Assembly: GCF_009729075.1 (NCBI RefSeq)
Contig: NZ_VTGY01000001.1
Location: 62,001 to 126,000, forward strand
Source of the DNA: Mycolicibacterium sp. CBMA 226
GTDB lineage: Bacteria > Actinomycetota > Actinomycetes > Mycobacteriales > Mycobacteriaceae
Reading direction: 5' to 3'
Length of the DNA stretch: 64,000 nucleotides
Within the stretch, counting starts at the first letter, position 1. Every line of letters begins with the position of its first letter. The notes under the pieces are model-generated. The model was not told the DNA's origin. It worked only from the letters and a program-made list of their open reading frames with translations, and ran no database searches. This document shows positions 16,967 through 25,297 of this stretch, in pieces. Made by a program: the position numbers and the translations under genes.

Positions 16967-18544
16967 TCAATGCTTTTGAGATTCATCGATCTCAAGCTCC
17001 TTGAGGGCACGCTTGTTGATCTTGCCGAGTGGTGTTAGAGGAAGCGCATCCACCAAGATGATCTGGTCCGGAATCTTGTAGTCGGCCACCCGGTTTCGGC
17101 AGAGTGCTTTCAGTTCTTCGGGAGTAGGCTCGGGCTCTCCATCCTGCGCCACTACGAAATAGCGTCCAACTTCACCGAGCACCGGGTCGGGAACTCCGAT
17201 GCCTGCGGCCATCGCGACCCCCGAGTGGGTTGCCAACAGATTCTCGATTTCGACCGGGTAGACGTTGAAACCACCCCGGGTGAACATCTCCTTTACCCGG
17301 CCCCGGATGGAGAAGTAACCATCGGAACGGAGCTCCACGGCATCGCCCGTCGCAAGCCAGCCGCCAGGTAGAAAGCTCGCTGCTGTTTGTTCTGGGCTGC
17401 GCCAGTAACCATCGCATACGCCAGCGCCACGGAGCTGAAGTTCACCGACTTCGCCGGCTCCCACCGGTGCGCCACTTTCATCGACGACGCGTGCTTCGAC
17501 GTGCCCCATGGGCGCACCTATCGTCGTCATGATCGTCTGAAGGTCGTCCTCGGCGCGAGTCGCAATGGCAAAGCCGGAAGCCTCCGTGAGGCCATAGATG
17601 TTCCACAGCTGCGCCTTGGGCAGAGCCGTGACAATGCGTTCGCAGAGCGCCGGGGGAGCATTGGAAGTGCCGATCACGATATGGCGCAGTGTGGTGATGT
17701 CGTAACCGTCGGCGCGGTCCAGCATGAGCGAGTACATCGTCGGGGCACCGAAGAACACCGTGGCCTTGGCCTGGTCGACGATCTCCAATGCACCAACGGG
17801 GTGGAACACGGGTAGAAGGACGAGCTCTGCGCCGCCGAGCAGTGTGCCCAACGGTCCACAGATCACGCCACCGACATGCGAGAGCGGCAAACTACCCACG
17901 AACACGTCACGCTCGTTTATGCCGAGGAGATTCGTCATGGACTCCACGGTTGTTAGAAGGTTGCGGTTAGTGAGGCTTGCGCCCTTCGGTGTACCGGTAG
18001 TGCCTGACGTATAGGCGATCACGGCCGGCGAGCTCGGCGTCACCGCTTCTGCAGCACCCTCAAGGTTTGACTTGTCGATCTCGGTTGCGAGCTCGCCAAA
18101 TTGAACGCTCCCCTCGAATCCGGGGCCGTCCAAGAACACGATGTCGGTCAATGAGGAGGTCTCTTTGCGGAGTGAATCGTAGAACGCGACGAAGTCGAAT
18201 CCATCGGCCTCATTCGCGGTAACGACCATGCGCACCTCAGCATGGTTCAGCATGTACCGAAGCTCTACGTCACGGTAACGGGTGCTCAACAGCACAACAG
18301 GTAAGCCGATCTTCATCGCGGCGAAGAACATCGACAACCACTCGATGCGGTTCTGGGACGCGATAGCTATCCGGTCGCCGGGACGAAGTCCGCGGGCAAG
18401 CAGGCCGGCGGCGATCCGGTTACTTTCGTCGCGAAGTTCCGCATAGCTCGTCGTGTCCGTCCCGTGCCTAATGAACGGTTTGGTTCCCCACTTCTCCGCG
18501 GCGTTGTCAAGAGCACCCGCAAGAGTTTCGAAATCTAAGGCCAT
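16967..18544 (-). CDS. Acyl-CoA synthetase (FadD type, AMP-binding)
   Basis: 525 residues from ATG with AAGGAG six bases upstream. ANL-superfamily motifs: YTSGTTGTPKGASLTNRN (P-loop), YGLTEASG (motif III), GWLATGDAVELRSDGY and the hinge GRVKEMFTRGGFNVYP, with the catalytic Lys in PLTPLGKINKRAL. It activates a carboxylic acid to acyl-CoA through an acyl-AMP. It lies between the paired acyl-CoA dehydrogenases (upstream, 37-base gap) and an HSD10-like SDR, so it probably primes the substrate for this pathway. Chain length and ring specificity cannot be read. Confidence 0.92.
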   Translation of the reverse strand: MALDFETLAGALDNAAEKWGTKPFIRHGTDTTSYAELRDESNRIAAGLLARGLRPGDRIAIASQNRIEWLSMFFAAMKIGLPVVLLSTRYRDVELRYMLNHAEVRMVVTANEADGFDFVAFYDSLRKETSSLTDIVFLDGPGFEGSVQFGELATEIDKSNLEGAAEAVTPSSPAVIAYTSGTTGTPKGASLTNRNLLTTVESMTNLLGINERDVFVGSLPLSHVGGVICGPLGTLLGGAELVLLPVFHPVGALEIVDQAKATVFFGAPTMYSLMLDRADGYDITTLRHIVIGTSNAPPALCERIVTALPKAQLWNIYGLTEASGFAIATRAEDDLQTIMTTIGAPMGHVEARVVDESGAPVGAGEVGELQLRGAGVCDGYWRSPEQTAASFLPGGWLATGDAVELRSDGYFSIRGRVKEMFTRGGFNVYPVEIENLLATHSGVAMAAGIGVPDPVLGEVGRYFVVAQDGEPEPTPEELKALCRNRVADYKIPDQIILVDALPLTPLGKINKRALKELEIDESQKH

Positions 18545-18581
18545 TGTCTCTCCTTTGATGACTGGTTCTACTAACGACGAA

Positions 18582-19691
18582 TCAGATGCCGATTCGTTTG
18601 GCGAGCTCGGCGCGGTGGCGCAAGCTGCCTCCAAGAAAGTGCTGCCCCGACTTCGCGCGCTTCAGGTGGAGGTGAGCGGGGTGTTCCCATGTGAATCCGA
18701 CGCCGCCGAGCACCTGCATCATCGAACCGGCGACTGCAAAGTAGGAGTCAGCGTTGTTCACCTTCGCCATCGGCGCCGCCAACTCGATTTCATCGGGGTC
18801 GTGATCCGCGGCCCAGATCGCGTGATAGGCGGCACTGCGCGCGGTTTCAACCTCGACCAACATATCGGCGCACAGGTGCTGCACCGCCTGGAAGGAGCCG
18901 ATCGGCCGCCCGAATTGGTAACGTGCTTTGGCGTACTCGACCGCGATTGCCATGCACTGTTCTGCGCCGCCGAGCTGCTCCACCGACAATGCCGCCAGGC
19001 CGACATTGATTGCGCGACGCACAATTCTGTCGCCGGCGCCCTCGGCGCCGATCAGCCGCGCGGGTACACCTCGGAACTCCAGGTTGGCATATTTGCGCGT
19101 CATGTCGAGCATCTGCAGCGGGGAGCTGGTCAGTTGAGGTGCGTTGCCATCTACCGCGAACATGCTTGTGCCACTTGGTGAATGCGCAGCAACCAAAATT
19201 AAGCTTGCTGTATGGCCGTCTAGTACTTGGGCTTTCGTGCCGTGCAAGACCCACTGTCCATCAATTCGCTCTGTGGTCAGCGTTCCGCCGTCCAGACCAG
19301 GTGCAGGCGCGTAATCCGACGCCGCCAGAGTGGCCGTCGTTGAGCCGTCTGCGATGCCGGGAAGCAGCTCTTTGCAGGAAGTTTGGTCCTCAGACGCGAG
19401 TAGAGCCGCAGTGGCGAGCACGACTGTGGAGAAGTACGGAGCGCAGGTAAGCGCGCGGCCGGTTTCTTCCAGGACAATGCCGACCTCTGTCCAACCGCAA
19501 CCCGCGCCGCCGAACTCCTCCGGTACCGCCAGACCCGTAAGCCCTAGCTCAGCAATCTGGTTCCACGTGACCGGGTCGTAACCCTTGTCAGTGTGCATCG
19601 CATTGCGGATGTCGGATTCGCCTGAACGGGCGGCGAGGAAACGGCGAACTGTTTTACGCAGCTCGTCGTGTTCTTCCGTGAACTCCATCAT
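18582..19691 (-). CDS. Acyl-CoA dehydrogenase, shorter subunit of a probable heteromeric pair
   Basis: 369 residues; the ATGATG start has CGGAGAG before it. It has the acyl-CoA dehydrogenase fold (EFTEEHDELRKTVRRFLAAR; RYQFGRPIGSFQAVQHLCADM; QVLGGVGFTWEHPAHLHLKRAK) but lacks the C-terminal E/GGT segment seen in its neighbour. Adjacent unequal FadE genes that form alpha2beta2 heterotetramers are known for mycobacterial sterol catabolism (FadE26-27, FadE28-29), where one subunit of the pair lacks part of the active site. The next gene upstream, 24 bases away, encodes the other candidate subunit. Confidence 0.85.
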   Translation of the reverse strand: MMEFTEEHDELRKTVRRFLAARSGESDIRNAMHTDKGYDPVTWNQIAELGLTGLAVPEEFGGAGCGWTEVGIVLEETGRALTCAPYFSTVVLATAALLASEDQTSCKELLPGIADGSTTATLAASDYAPAPGLDGGTLTTERIDGQWVLHGTKAQVLDGHTASLILVAAHSPSGTSMFAVDGNAPQLTSSPLQMLDMTRKYANLEFRGVPARLIGAEGAGDRIVRRAINVGLAALSVEQLGGAEQCMAIAVEYAKARYQFGRPIGSFQAVQHLCADMLVEVETARSAAYHAIWAADHDPDEIELAAPMAKVNNADSYFAVAGSMMQVLGGVGFTWEHPAHLHLKRAKSGQHFLGGSLRHRAELAKRIGI

Positions 19692-19715
19692 GTCAAATCT
19701 CTCCGTGGTTCTAAT

Positions 19716-20906
19716 TCATCCGCGCGGTATCGAACGCCACGGCACATCTCGATCGGAACGTGGCTCTTCCGGAAGCTGCAGCACACGCGTGGCCAGGATG
19801 TTGCGCATGATCTCGTTGGTGCCGCCTTCGATCGAGTTCGCGCGGGACCGTAGGAACATTTTCTGAGTGGAGCCCGAGGCGACTTGGCTCCACTCGGGCC
19901 GGATGAACTCGTAACCGTCGGGGTAGTGCATCGCCTCGGCTCCGAGGAGGTCGAGTGCGAAGGACGTAATCGACTGATTCAGCTGTGCCCAGCGGAGTTT
20001 CGCGACCGATCCCTCGGGTCCAGGAGTTCCCCGGCCGGCCGAGTGAGATGCTCGAATTTCTGTTAGCCGCAATACTTCCGCATCGATCCAGTACTTCACG
20101 AGCTGGTCACGCAGAACAGCATCCTGGTGGGCGAACTTGCGCCAATTGACCACAGCATTCTCAATGACGCCTGAGCCTCTCGGCCCGATCGAACGACCGG
20201 CTGCAAAGCGCTCGTTCATGAGAATCGTTACCGCTACAGCCCAGCCTCGGTTCAGTTCCCCGAGCATCATGGCGTCGGGAACGCGGACGTCGTTGAGAAA
20301 TACTTCATTGAATTCGGCCTCGCCGGTAATCTCATATATCGGACGGACTTCTATACCGGGCGCCGTCATGTCGAGAATGAAGCAGGTCAGACCACGATGC
20401 TTCGGCGCGTCGGGGTCCGTCCGGACGAGGATCTGCCCCCATCGCGCCTTATGCGCCAAGGTCGTCCATACCTTCTGGCCGTTCAGGACCCACTCATCGC
20501 CGTCGCGAACCGCAGTTGCCGACAATCCGGCGAGGTCTGACCCCGCGCCGGGCTCAGAAAACAGTTGACACCAAACTTCTTCCGCTGTGTAAAGCGGCCT
20601 CAAGAGACGTCGCTGCACATCCGGGGCCGCATGTTCGATCAGGGCGGGGGCCGTAAGCGCCAGTCCAATCAGATTGAGGTCCCGGTTATCAGTCGGAGCC
20701 CCTGCATCAGCCAGGCGAGAATCGACCTGCTGTTGATATCGATGGTCGATACCGAGCCCGCCGAGCCCCTCAGGGAAGCGGACGAAGGCGAGGCCGGCAT
20801 CGAATTGGGCACCCCAGAACTGGCGTGGCGATACATCACCAGGGGGGTGATCGCGCAATAGCGCGTCGACTTGATCTGAGATAAGTCGTGAAGGGTCGTT
20901 TGTCAC
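19716..20906 (-). CDS. Acyl-CoA dehydrogenase, larger subunit of the probable pair
   Basis: 396 residues, GTG start. Motifs: FSEPGAGSDLAGLSATAVRDGDEW, VWTTLAHKARWGQILVRTD, a long helical domain and RANSIEGGTNEIMRNILATRVLQLP near the C-terminus. It fits the FadE26/FadE29-like class, with a bulky middle insertion. It lies 18 bases after the monooxygenase gene and 24 bases before the partner subunit, all on one strand. A heterotetramer with the product of 18582-19691 is inferred. Such enzymes often handle large CoA thioesters such as sterol side chains. Confidence 0.88.
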   Translation of the reverse strand: MTNDPSRLISDQVDALLRDHPPGDVSPRQFWGAQFDAGLAFVRFPEGLGGLGIDHRYQQQVDSRLADAGAPTDNRDLNLIGLALTAPALIEHAAPDVQRRLLRPLYTAEEVWCQLFSEPGAGSDLAGLSATAVRDGDEWVLNGQKVWTTLAHKARWGQILVRTDPDAPKHRGLTCFILDMTAPGIEVRPIYEITGEAEFNEVFLNDVRVPDAMMLGELNRGWAVAVTILMNERFAAGRSIGPRGSGVIENAVVNWRKFAHQDAVLRDQLVKYWIDAEVLRLTEIRASHSAGRGTPGPEGSVAKLRWAQLNQSITSFALDLLGAEAMHYPDGYEFIRPEWSQVASGSTQKMFLRSRANSIEGGTNEIMRNILATRVLQLPEEPRSDRDVPWRSIPRG

Positions 20907-20924
20907 TGAACCGCTGCTTCCGGA

Positions 20925-22892
20925 CTATGTGGCGACAAGGTCCTGGCCGAAGTACGGCTTGACCTTGGAATCGGCGTTCATCGATGTACCTGGGGCAGAA
21001 CACGTGTACTGCCCGCTTGGGTCACGCAGCCACTCCCACATCTTGCGAATATCGAATGGGCAGTTCGCAGCCGATCGTCCGTATTCATTCATGTAGTAGT
21101 TCTTGGCGTCTGATCCAACGTAGATCTTCGCCGCTTCGGCGTCGTCTAATTCATTGTTGTATTGGGCATAGGCCTCGTCGGTGACCTCGACCCGAGACAG
21201 ATCGTGAAGGACGAGATGCGCGAGGCTGTTCAGGATAAAGCGCGTCTGGCTCTCCTGGATCGCAGGATTGCCTCCACCCCCGGCGCTGTTGATGTTGGGG
21301 CCGTAGAGGGTGAAAAGGTTTGGGAAGCCAGGCAACATGGTCCCCAGATATGCACGGGCCCCGTCCTTGCTCCACAATTCGCTCAGGGTCATACCACCTT
21401 TCCCGCGAATGTCCATGGGGAACAAGAAGTCGTTCGCACGGAATCCCGTAGCTAGCACAATGACGTCGACGGCATGCTCCGTGCCGGTTACGTCGAGGAT
21501 TCCGTTGGCGGTGAGCTTTTCGATATTCTCGGTCACCAAGTCGGAATTTTCCTGGACAAGTACGTCATAGACGCTCCAGTTTTCGTCGACCAGAACGGGT
21601 CGAGACGTCATTGGTGGAGTGCTCGGCAACATCTTCGTCATCAGGTCTGGGCGGTTGGCGAATTTCTTCTGCATGAAGGCGAGCCGCTCCTCCCTGATCG
21701 CGTCGTTGAACGATCGGTCTTTGAGGAACACGCGCCCCAGCGTTTCTGGGCCGAACATCCACATCGACCTGAACCGCAGGAAGTTGCGGTAGTAAGGGAA
21801 GTTTCGTTCCAACCAGTTGATCTCCGAGGGATAGGGCGACAGGTAACCGGCGGTCTCGTACACCCAGCTCGGCTCTCGCTGGAACAGATACGTATGTGAA
21901 GCAGACTTCGCGATTTCGGCTAGCGCCTGGTACCCACTGCAGCCTGAGCCGATGATCGCAACGCGCTTGCCGGCAATATCGAGATCGTCGCGCCAGGTAG
22001 CTGTATGGACGATTTCTCCCTGAAACTCGCCCTGGCCCGGCAAAGTTGGAATGTTAGGGCGCGACAGGAATCCGACGGCGCTGATCACGGCGTTGTAGCG
22101 CCGAACCTCGGGTCCATTGGGGCCAACGAGGCTCGCTTCCCAGAGCGAAACATCGTCATGCCAAATCAGCGACGTCACTTCTGTGCGGAACTCGATCGTG
22201 TCTTGAACACCGAACCGTTCTGCAATCCACTGCAGGTACCGGAGGTTGTCACTTTGTGGACTGAATGGATACGGGTAGATGAAATCCGCCCCGTACACGT
22301 GACAGTATCCGCGACTGGGTGTATCGACACGAGCTCCGGGATAGCGGTTCTCCTGCCAGGTACCGCCGAGGTCGGCGTTCTTTTCGACGATCGAATAGGC
22401 GATCCCGGCGTTCTTGAGCTGAATCGCGGCGTTGAGCCCGCTCATACCGGCACCAATCACCAGAACTTCGAAGTCCTGCAACTGATCCGGGCTCGGTGTC
22501 GTCGGCCACTTCAGTCCACGCGCCTCGGGGTCGAGTCCGAGTTCTTCGGTCCACATCGCGACGTCGCGTTCCGGAATCGTTTGGCCGGCAGTGAGTTCCA
22601 GGCTAGATTGCAGCCGTTCCCGCGGCCCGAAGTCCAGGCTCGTCTGCTGCCGATCCCGCAGAGACTTGGCGAGTTCGGCAGCCTTCTTGCGGAGCGTCGC
22701 GCCGTCCTCGGGGTGCGCCAGAGCTTGGACCTCCAAAAACCCAGAACGCGTCGCCGTGACCTCGGTGCGCAGAATGTCCTCGTCGCCGGTCAACTGGTAC
22801 AGCAATCCGCGCAACACCATCGTGTCGGCGTATACAAGCGCGTTTTCGATGTCCTGATCGGTTGCCTGCAGAAGAGTTTCTGGTTCGGCCAT
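20925..22892 (-). CDS. Flavin-dependent (Baeyer-Villiger-type) monooxygenase
   Basis: 655 residues from ATG 22892, preceded by AAAGGAAG; the much longer open frame upstream lacks similarity and crosses the operator. Two dinucleotide folds are visible: GAGMSGLNAAIQLKNAG for FAD (about residue 146 on) and GSGCSGYQALAEIA for NADPH. Between them FQGEIVHTATWRDD fits the FxGxxxHxxxW fingerprint of type I Baeyer-Villiger enzymes, with Arg replacing the usual Pro/Asp. The N-terminal extension of about 140 residues resembles that of 4-hydroxyacetophenone monooxygenase. It probably inserts oxygen next to a ketone to form an ester or lactone. First gene of the leftward operon, with an operator 98 bases upstream. 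Confidence 0.87.
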   Translation of the reverse strand: MAEPETLLQATDQDIENALVYADTMVLRGLLYQLTGDEDILRTEVTATRSGFLEVQALAHPEDGATLRKKAAELAKSLRDRQQTSLDFGPRERLQSSLELTAGQTIPERDVAMWTEELGLDPEARGLKWPTTPSPDQLQDFEVLVIGAGMSGLNAAIQLKNAGIAYSIVEKNADLGGTWQENRYPGARVDTPSRGYCHVYGADFIYPYPFSPQSDNLRYLQWIAERFGVQDTIEFRTEVTSLIWHDDVSLWEASLVGPNGPEVRRYNAVISAVGFLSRPNIPTLPGQGEFQGEIVHTATWRDDLDIAGKRVAIIGSGCSGYQALAEIAKSASHTYLFQREPSWVYETAGYLSPYPSEINWLERNFPYYRNFLRFRSMWMFGPETLGRVFLKDRSFNDAIREERLAFMQKKFANRPDLMTKMLPSTPPMTSRPVLVDENWSVYDVLVQENSDLVTENIEKLTANGILDVTGTEHAVDVIVLATGFRANDFLFPMDIRGKGGMTLSELWSKDGARAYLGTMLPGFPNLFTLYGPNINSAGGGGNPAIQESQTRFILNSLAHLVLHDLSRVEVTDEAYAQYNNELDDAEAAKIYVGSDAKNYYMNEYGRSAANCPFDIRKMWEWLRDPSGQYTCSAPGTSMNADSKVKPYFGQDLVAT

Positions 22893-22989
22893 TTCCGTCT
22901 TCCTTTCCGCGGCTCGTGGTCGGCTCTGAGCGCGCCACATCCGCACATCTGATCCGCTGTCACCGAGGTTCCCCGCGTGAACGTGATAC

Positions 22990-22999
22990 TGACTGGTCA
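22990..22999. promoter_or_regulatory. TGACTGGTCA operator, monooxygenase side
   Basis: In the context ATACTGACTGGTCATTAT, nearly identical to the site before the SDR at 14402-14411. It is 98 bases before the monooxygenase start. Confidence 0.6.
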
Positions 23000-23176
23000 T
23001 TATTGCCACTGCAACGTACGTCAACCACCGGTGGGGCGTCAAGACCTTCGTCTGCAAGCGGGGCGGCGTCGATCCTGCGCGCACTATAAGTGGTGGTTTA
23101 TGGCGACTGTGGCCCAAGATTTTCGCTGATGCTTGACTAGGTCGACTAAGACGCGGTAGGTATAGAGCAGTAATAA

Positions 23177-23186
23177 TGACCAGTCA
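23177..23186. promoter_or_regulatory. TGACCAGTCA operator, hydratase side
   Basis: In the context TAATAATGACCAGTCAACAT; read on the other strand it equals TGACTGGTCA. It ends 18 bases before the hydratase start, where binding would block transcription or early elongation. Confidence 0.6.
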
Positions 23187-23204
23187 ACATTGAGATGGAG
23201 CAGC

Positions 23205-23993
23205 ATGGGACGCCAGTACGAGACACTCCGCGTCGAGCAGCGGGGGGATGTTCTCATCGTGACCATTTCGCACCCGGGCAATCACTACAACTTCGTCGAC
23301 TTGACCCTCATGGAGGAAATGGCCGAGTTGATGTCGGGGCTGCGGTCACAAGAAGACGCGCGTGCGGTCCTGCTCACTGGCACCGGGCGATACTTCAGTG
23401 CGGGCGGCAGCTTTGACCTGATGGCTGAACTTCACCGGCCCGAGGTCGCGGACCGAACCACGCGTGCGGCGCGACGGCTTATCTCTGACCTCTTGGCGGT
23501 GCCGGCGCCCATCGTGTGCGCAATGAACGGCCCTGCCATCGGTTTCGGTGCCACCTGGGTACTTCTCAGTGATGTCGTCTTCGCTGGCAGTGACGTCTCG
23601 ATGTCGGACCCTCACGTTCTGCGCGGTGTTGCCGCTCCAGACGGGCCCGCGCTGTGGTCACTCGCGATGGGCCCTATCCGCGCCAAGCGATTCCTGCTGA
23701 CCGGTGAGGAACTCAGCGCCACCCAAGCCGCTGAATTGGGGCTGATCACGTTCGTCACCGACCCTGGCGGTGCTTTCGACGAAGCGCTTGCATTCGCGCA
23801 GAAGTTGGCGGCCGGTGCACCGAGCGCGATCGCCCACACGAAGTTGCTCTGCAACATCCATGTGCGTGCGGCCCTCGACATGTCCTTCGACACCGGTGCC
23901 GCGTGGGAGTGCCAAGACTTCCGAACCGCGGACCATCGCGAAGCCATTGCATCGTTCCGCGAGCGGCGAGCTCCGGCCTTCACCGGTTCATAG
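23205..23993 (+). CDS. Enoyl-CoA hydratase/isomerase family protein
   Basis: 262 residues from ATG 23205, five codons inside a longer TTG frame. Crotonase-fold motifs: TGTGRYFSAGGSFDLM (oxyanion hole) and CAMNGPAIGFGATWVLLSDVVFAG. The usual pair of catalytic glutamates is not obvious: the segment DPHVLRGVAAPDGP has Asp and Ala where hydratases often have Glu. A ligase, isomerase or hydrolase activity is therefore possible. It heads a rightward operon of beta-oxidation and oxygenase genes, with an operator 18 bases upstream. Confidence 0.82.
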   Translation: MGRQYETLRVEQRGDVLIVTISHPGNHYNFVDLTLMEEMAELMSGLRSQEDARAVLLTGTGRYFSAGGSFDLMAELHRPEVADRTTRAARRLISDLLAVPAPIVCAMNGPAIGFGATWVLLSDVVFAGSDVSMSDPHVLRGVAAPDGPALWSLAMGPIRAKRFLLTGEELSATQAAELGLITFVTDPGGAFDEALAFAQKLAAGAPSAIAHTKLLCNIHVRAALDMSFDTGAAWECQDFRTADHREAIASFRERRAPAFTGS

Positions 23994-24044
23994 CCGAAAT
24001 CGACACGACAGCAACCACATTTACAGTGAACAAAGGAGCGCACT

Positions 24045-25265
24045 GTGCCCGAAGCATTCGTCTATGACGCCATCCGAACCCCGCGGGGAAAGGGAAAGTC
24101 GACTGGCGCGTTGCATGAGATTAAGCCAATCACATTGGTACAGGGGCTGATCCATGAGCTCCAGATTCGTCAACCGAGTCTGGACCCAAACCGGGTTGAC
24201 GATCTCGTGTTAGGAATCGTCTCGGCGGTGAGCGATCAGGGCGGCGTCCTGCCGCGGACGGCCGCGCTCGCAGCGGGCCTTCCGCACACCGTCGCCGGCG
24301 TGCAGCTGAATCGGTACTGCGCTTCCGGTCTTGAGGCTGTGAACTTGGCGGCCCAGAAGATCCGATCGGGTTGGGAAGACCTCGTTATCGCAGGCGGGGT
24401 AGAGAGCATGTCACGGGTACCCATGGGCTCGAGCGGCAGCGCCTGGGTGGGTGATCCCGAAACCTCCTTCGCCACATGGTTTGTCCCTCAGGGCATCAGC
24501 GCGGATCTCGTGGCGACACTGGGCGGCTTCAGCCGCGACGATGTCGACAGATATGCGCTCGAGTCGCAGCAGCGCGCCGCCAAGGCGTGGGGCAATGGTC
24601 TCTTCGAGAAGTCGATTGTGCCCGTCCGTGACGGCAACGGTGTCGTCGTGCTGGACCACGACGAGCACATGCGGCCCGACACAACCGCCGAGGATCTCGC
24701 CTCCCTTCCAGCTTCCTTCGTATCGACCGGAGCGCAGGGCTTTGATGCCGTGGCTCTCCAGCGGTACCACTACCTGGAGCGCATCAACCACGTTCATCAC
24801 GCAGGGAACTCTTCGGGCATCGTTGATGGAGCCGCGCTCGTCCTGATCGGCAACGAGAAGACGGGCGCGGAGCTCGGGATGCAGCCGCGCGCTCGTATCG
24901 TGTCGGCGGCGCTAACCGGTGAAGAACCCACCATCATGCTGACGGGTCCGGCCCCGGCGGCCCGCCGAGCCCTGGCAAAGGCAGGGCTCACGGTCGAGGA
25001 CATTGACCTGTTCGAGCTGAATGAGGCCTTCGCCGCCGTCGTTCTGCACTTCATGGCCGAACTCGACGTGCCTCACGAAAAAGTCAACGTGAACGGTGGC
25101 GCAATCGCGATGGGCCATCCGCTGGGCGCAACCGGCGCGATGATTCTCGGCACTCTGATCGATGAGCTGGAGCGTCGTGGCCAGCGTTACGGCCTTGCCA
25201 CTTTGTGCGTTGGTGGCGGCATGGGCATCGCCACCATCGTCGAAAACCTCTCTTACTCCTCTTGA
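24045..25265 (+). CDS. fadA: Acetyl-CoA acetyltransferase (thiolase, FadA type)
   Basis: 406 residues, GTG start with AAAGGAG nearby. Thiolase catalytic residues are in place: nucleophilic Cys in [14 protein letters not shown], His in [16 protein letters not shown] and the second Cys in [10 protein letters not shown]. It cleaves 3-ketoacyl-CoA with CoA to release acetyl- or propionyl-CoA. It is separated by 51 bases from the hydratase and 32 from fadB, so it is part of the same operon and catalyses the last beta-oxidation step. Confidence 0.93.
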   Translation: MPEAFVYDAIRTPRGKGKSTGALHEIKPITLVQGLIHELQIRQPSLDPNRVDDLVLGIVSAVSDQGGVLPRTAALAAGLPHTVAGVQLNRYCASGLEAVNLAAQKIRSGWEDLVIAGGVESMSRVPMGSSGSAWVGDPETSFATWFVPQGISADLVATLGGFSRDDVDRYALESQQRAAKAWGNGLFEKSIVPVRDGNGVVVLDHDEHMRPDTTAEDLASLPASFVSTGAQGFDAVALQRYHYLERINHVHHAGNSSGIVDGAALVLIGNEKTGAELGMQPRARIVSAALTGEEPTIMLTGPAPAARRALAKAGLTVEDIDLFELNEAFAAVVLHFMAELDVPHEKVNVNGGAIAMGHPLGATGAMILGTLIDELERRGQRYGLATLCVGGGMGIATIVENLSYSS

Positions 25266-25297
25266 CATACCCACTATCTCCGATCGGACGGCTAGCT

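Larger units (their letters stand above)
22893..23204. promoter_or_regulatory. Divergent promoter region with two operators
   Basis: Region between the monooxygenase (leftward) and the enoyl-CoA hydratase (rightward) genes. It holds TGACTGGTCA at 22990-22999 and TGACCAGTCA at 23177-23186, one for each direction. No gene is convincing. Confidence 0.6.

Noticed and set aside
22005..22952. 315-codon plus-strand frame opposite the monooxygenase
   Set aside because: Shadow of the flavoprotein gene; no domain.
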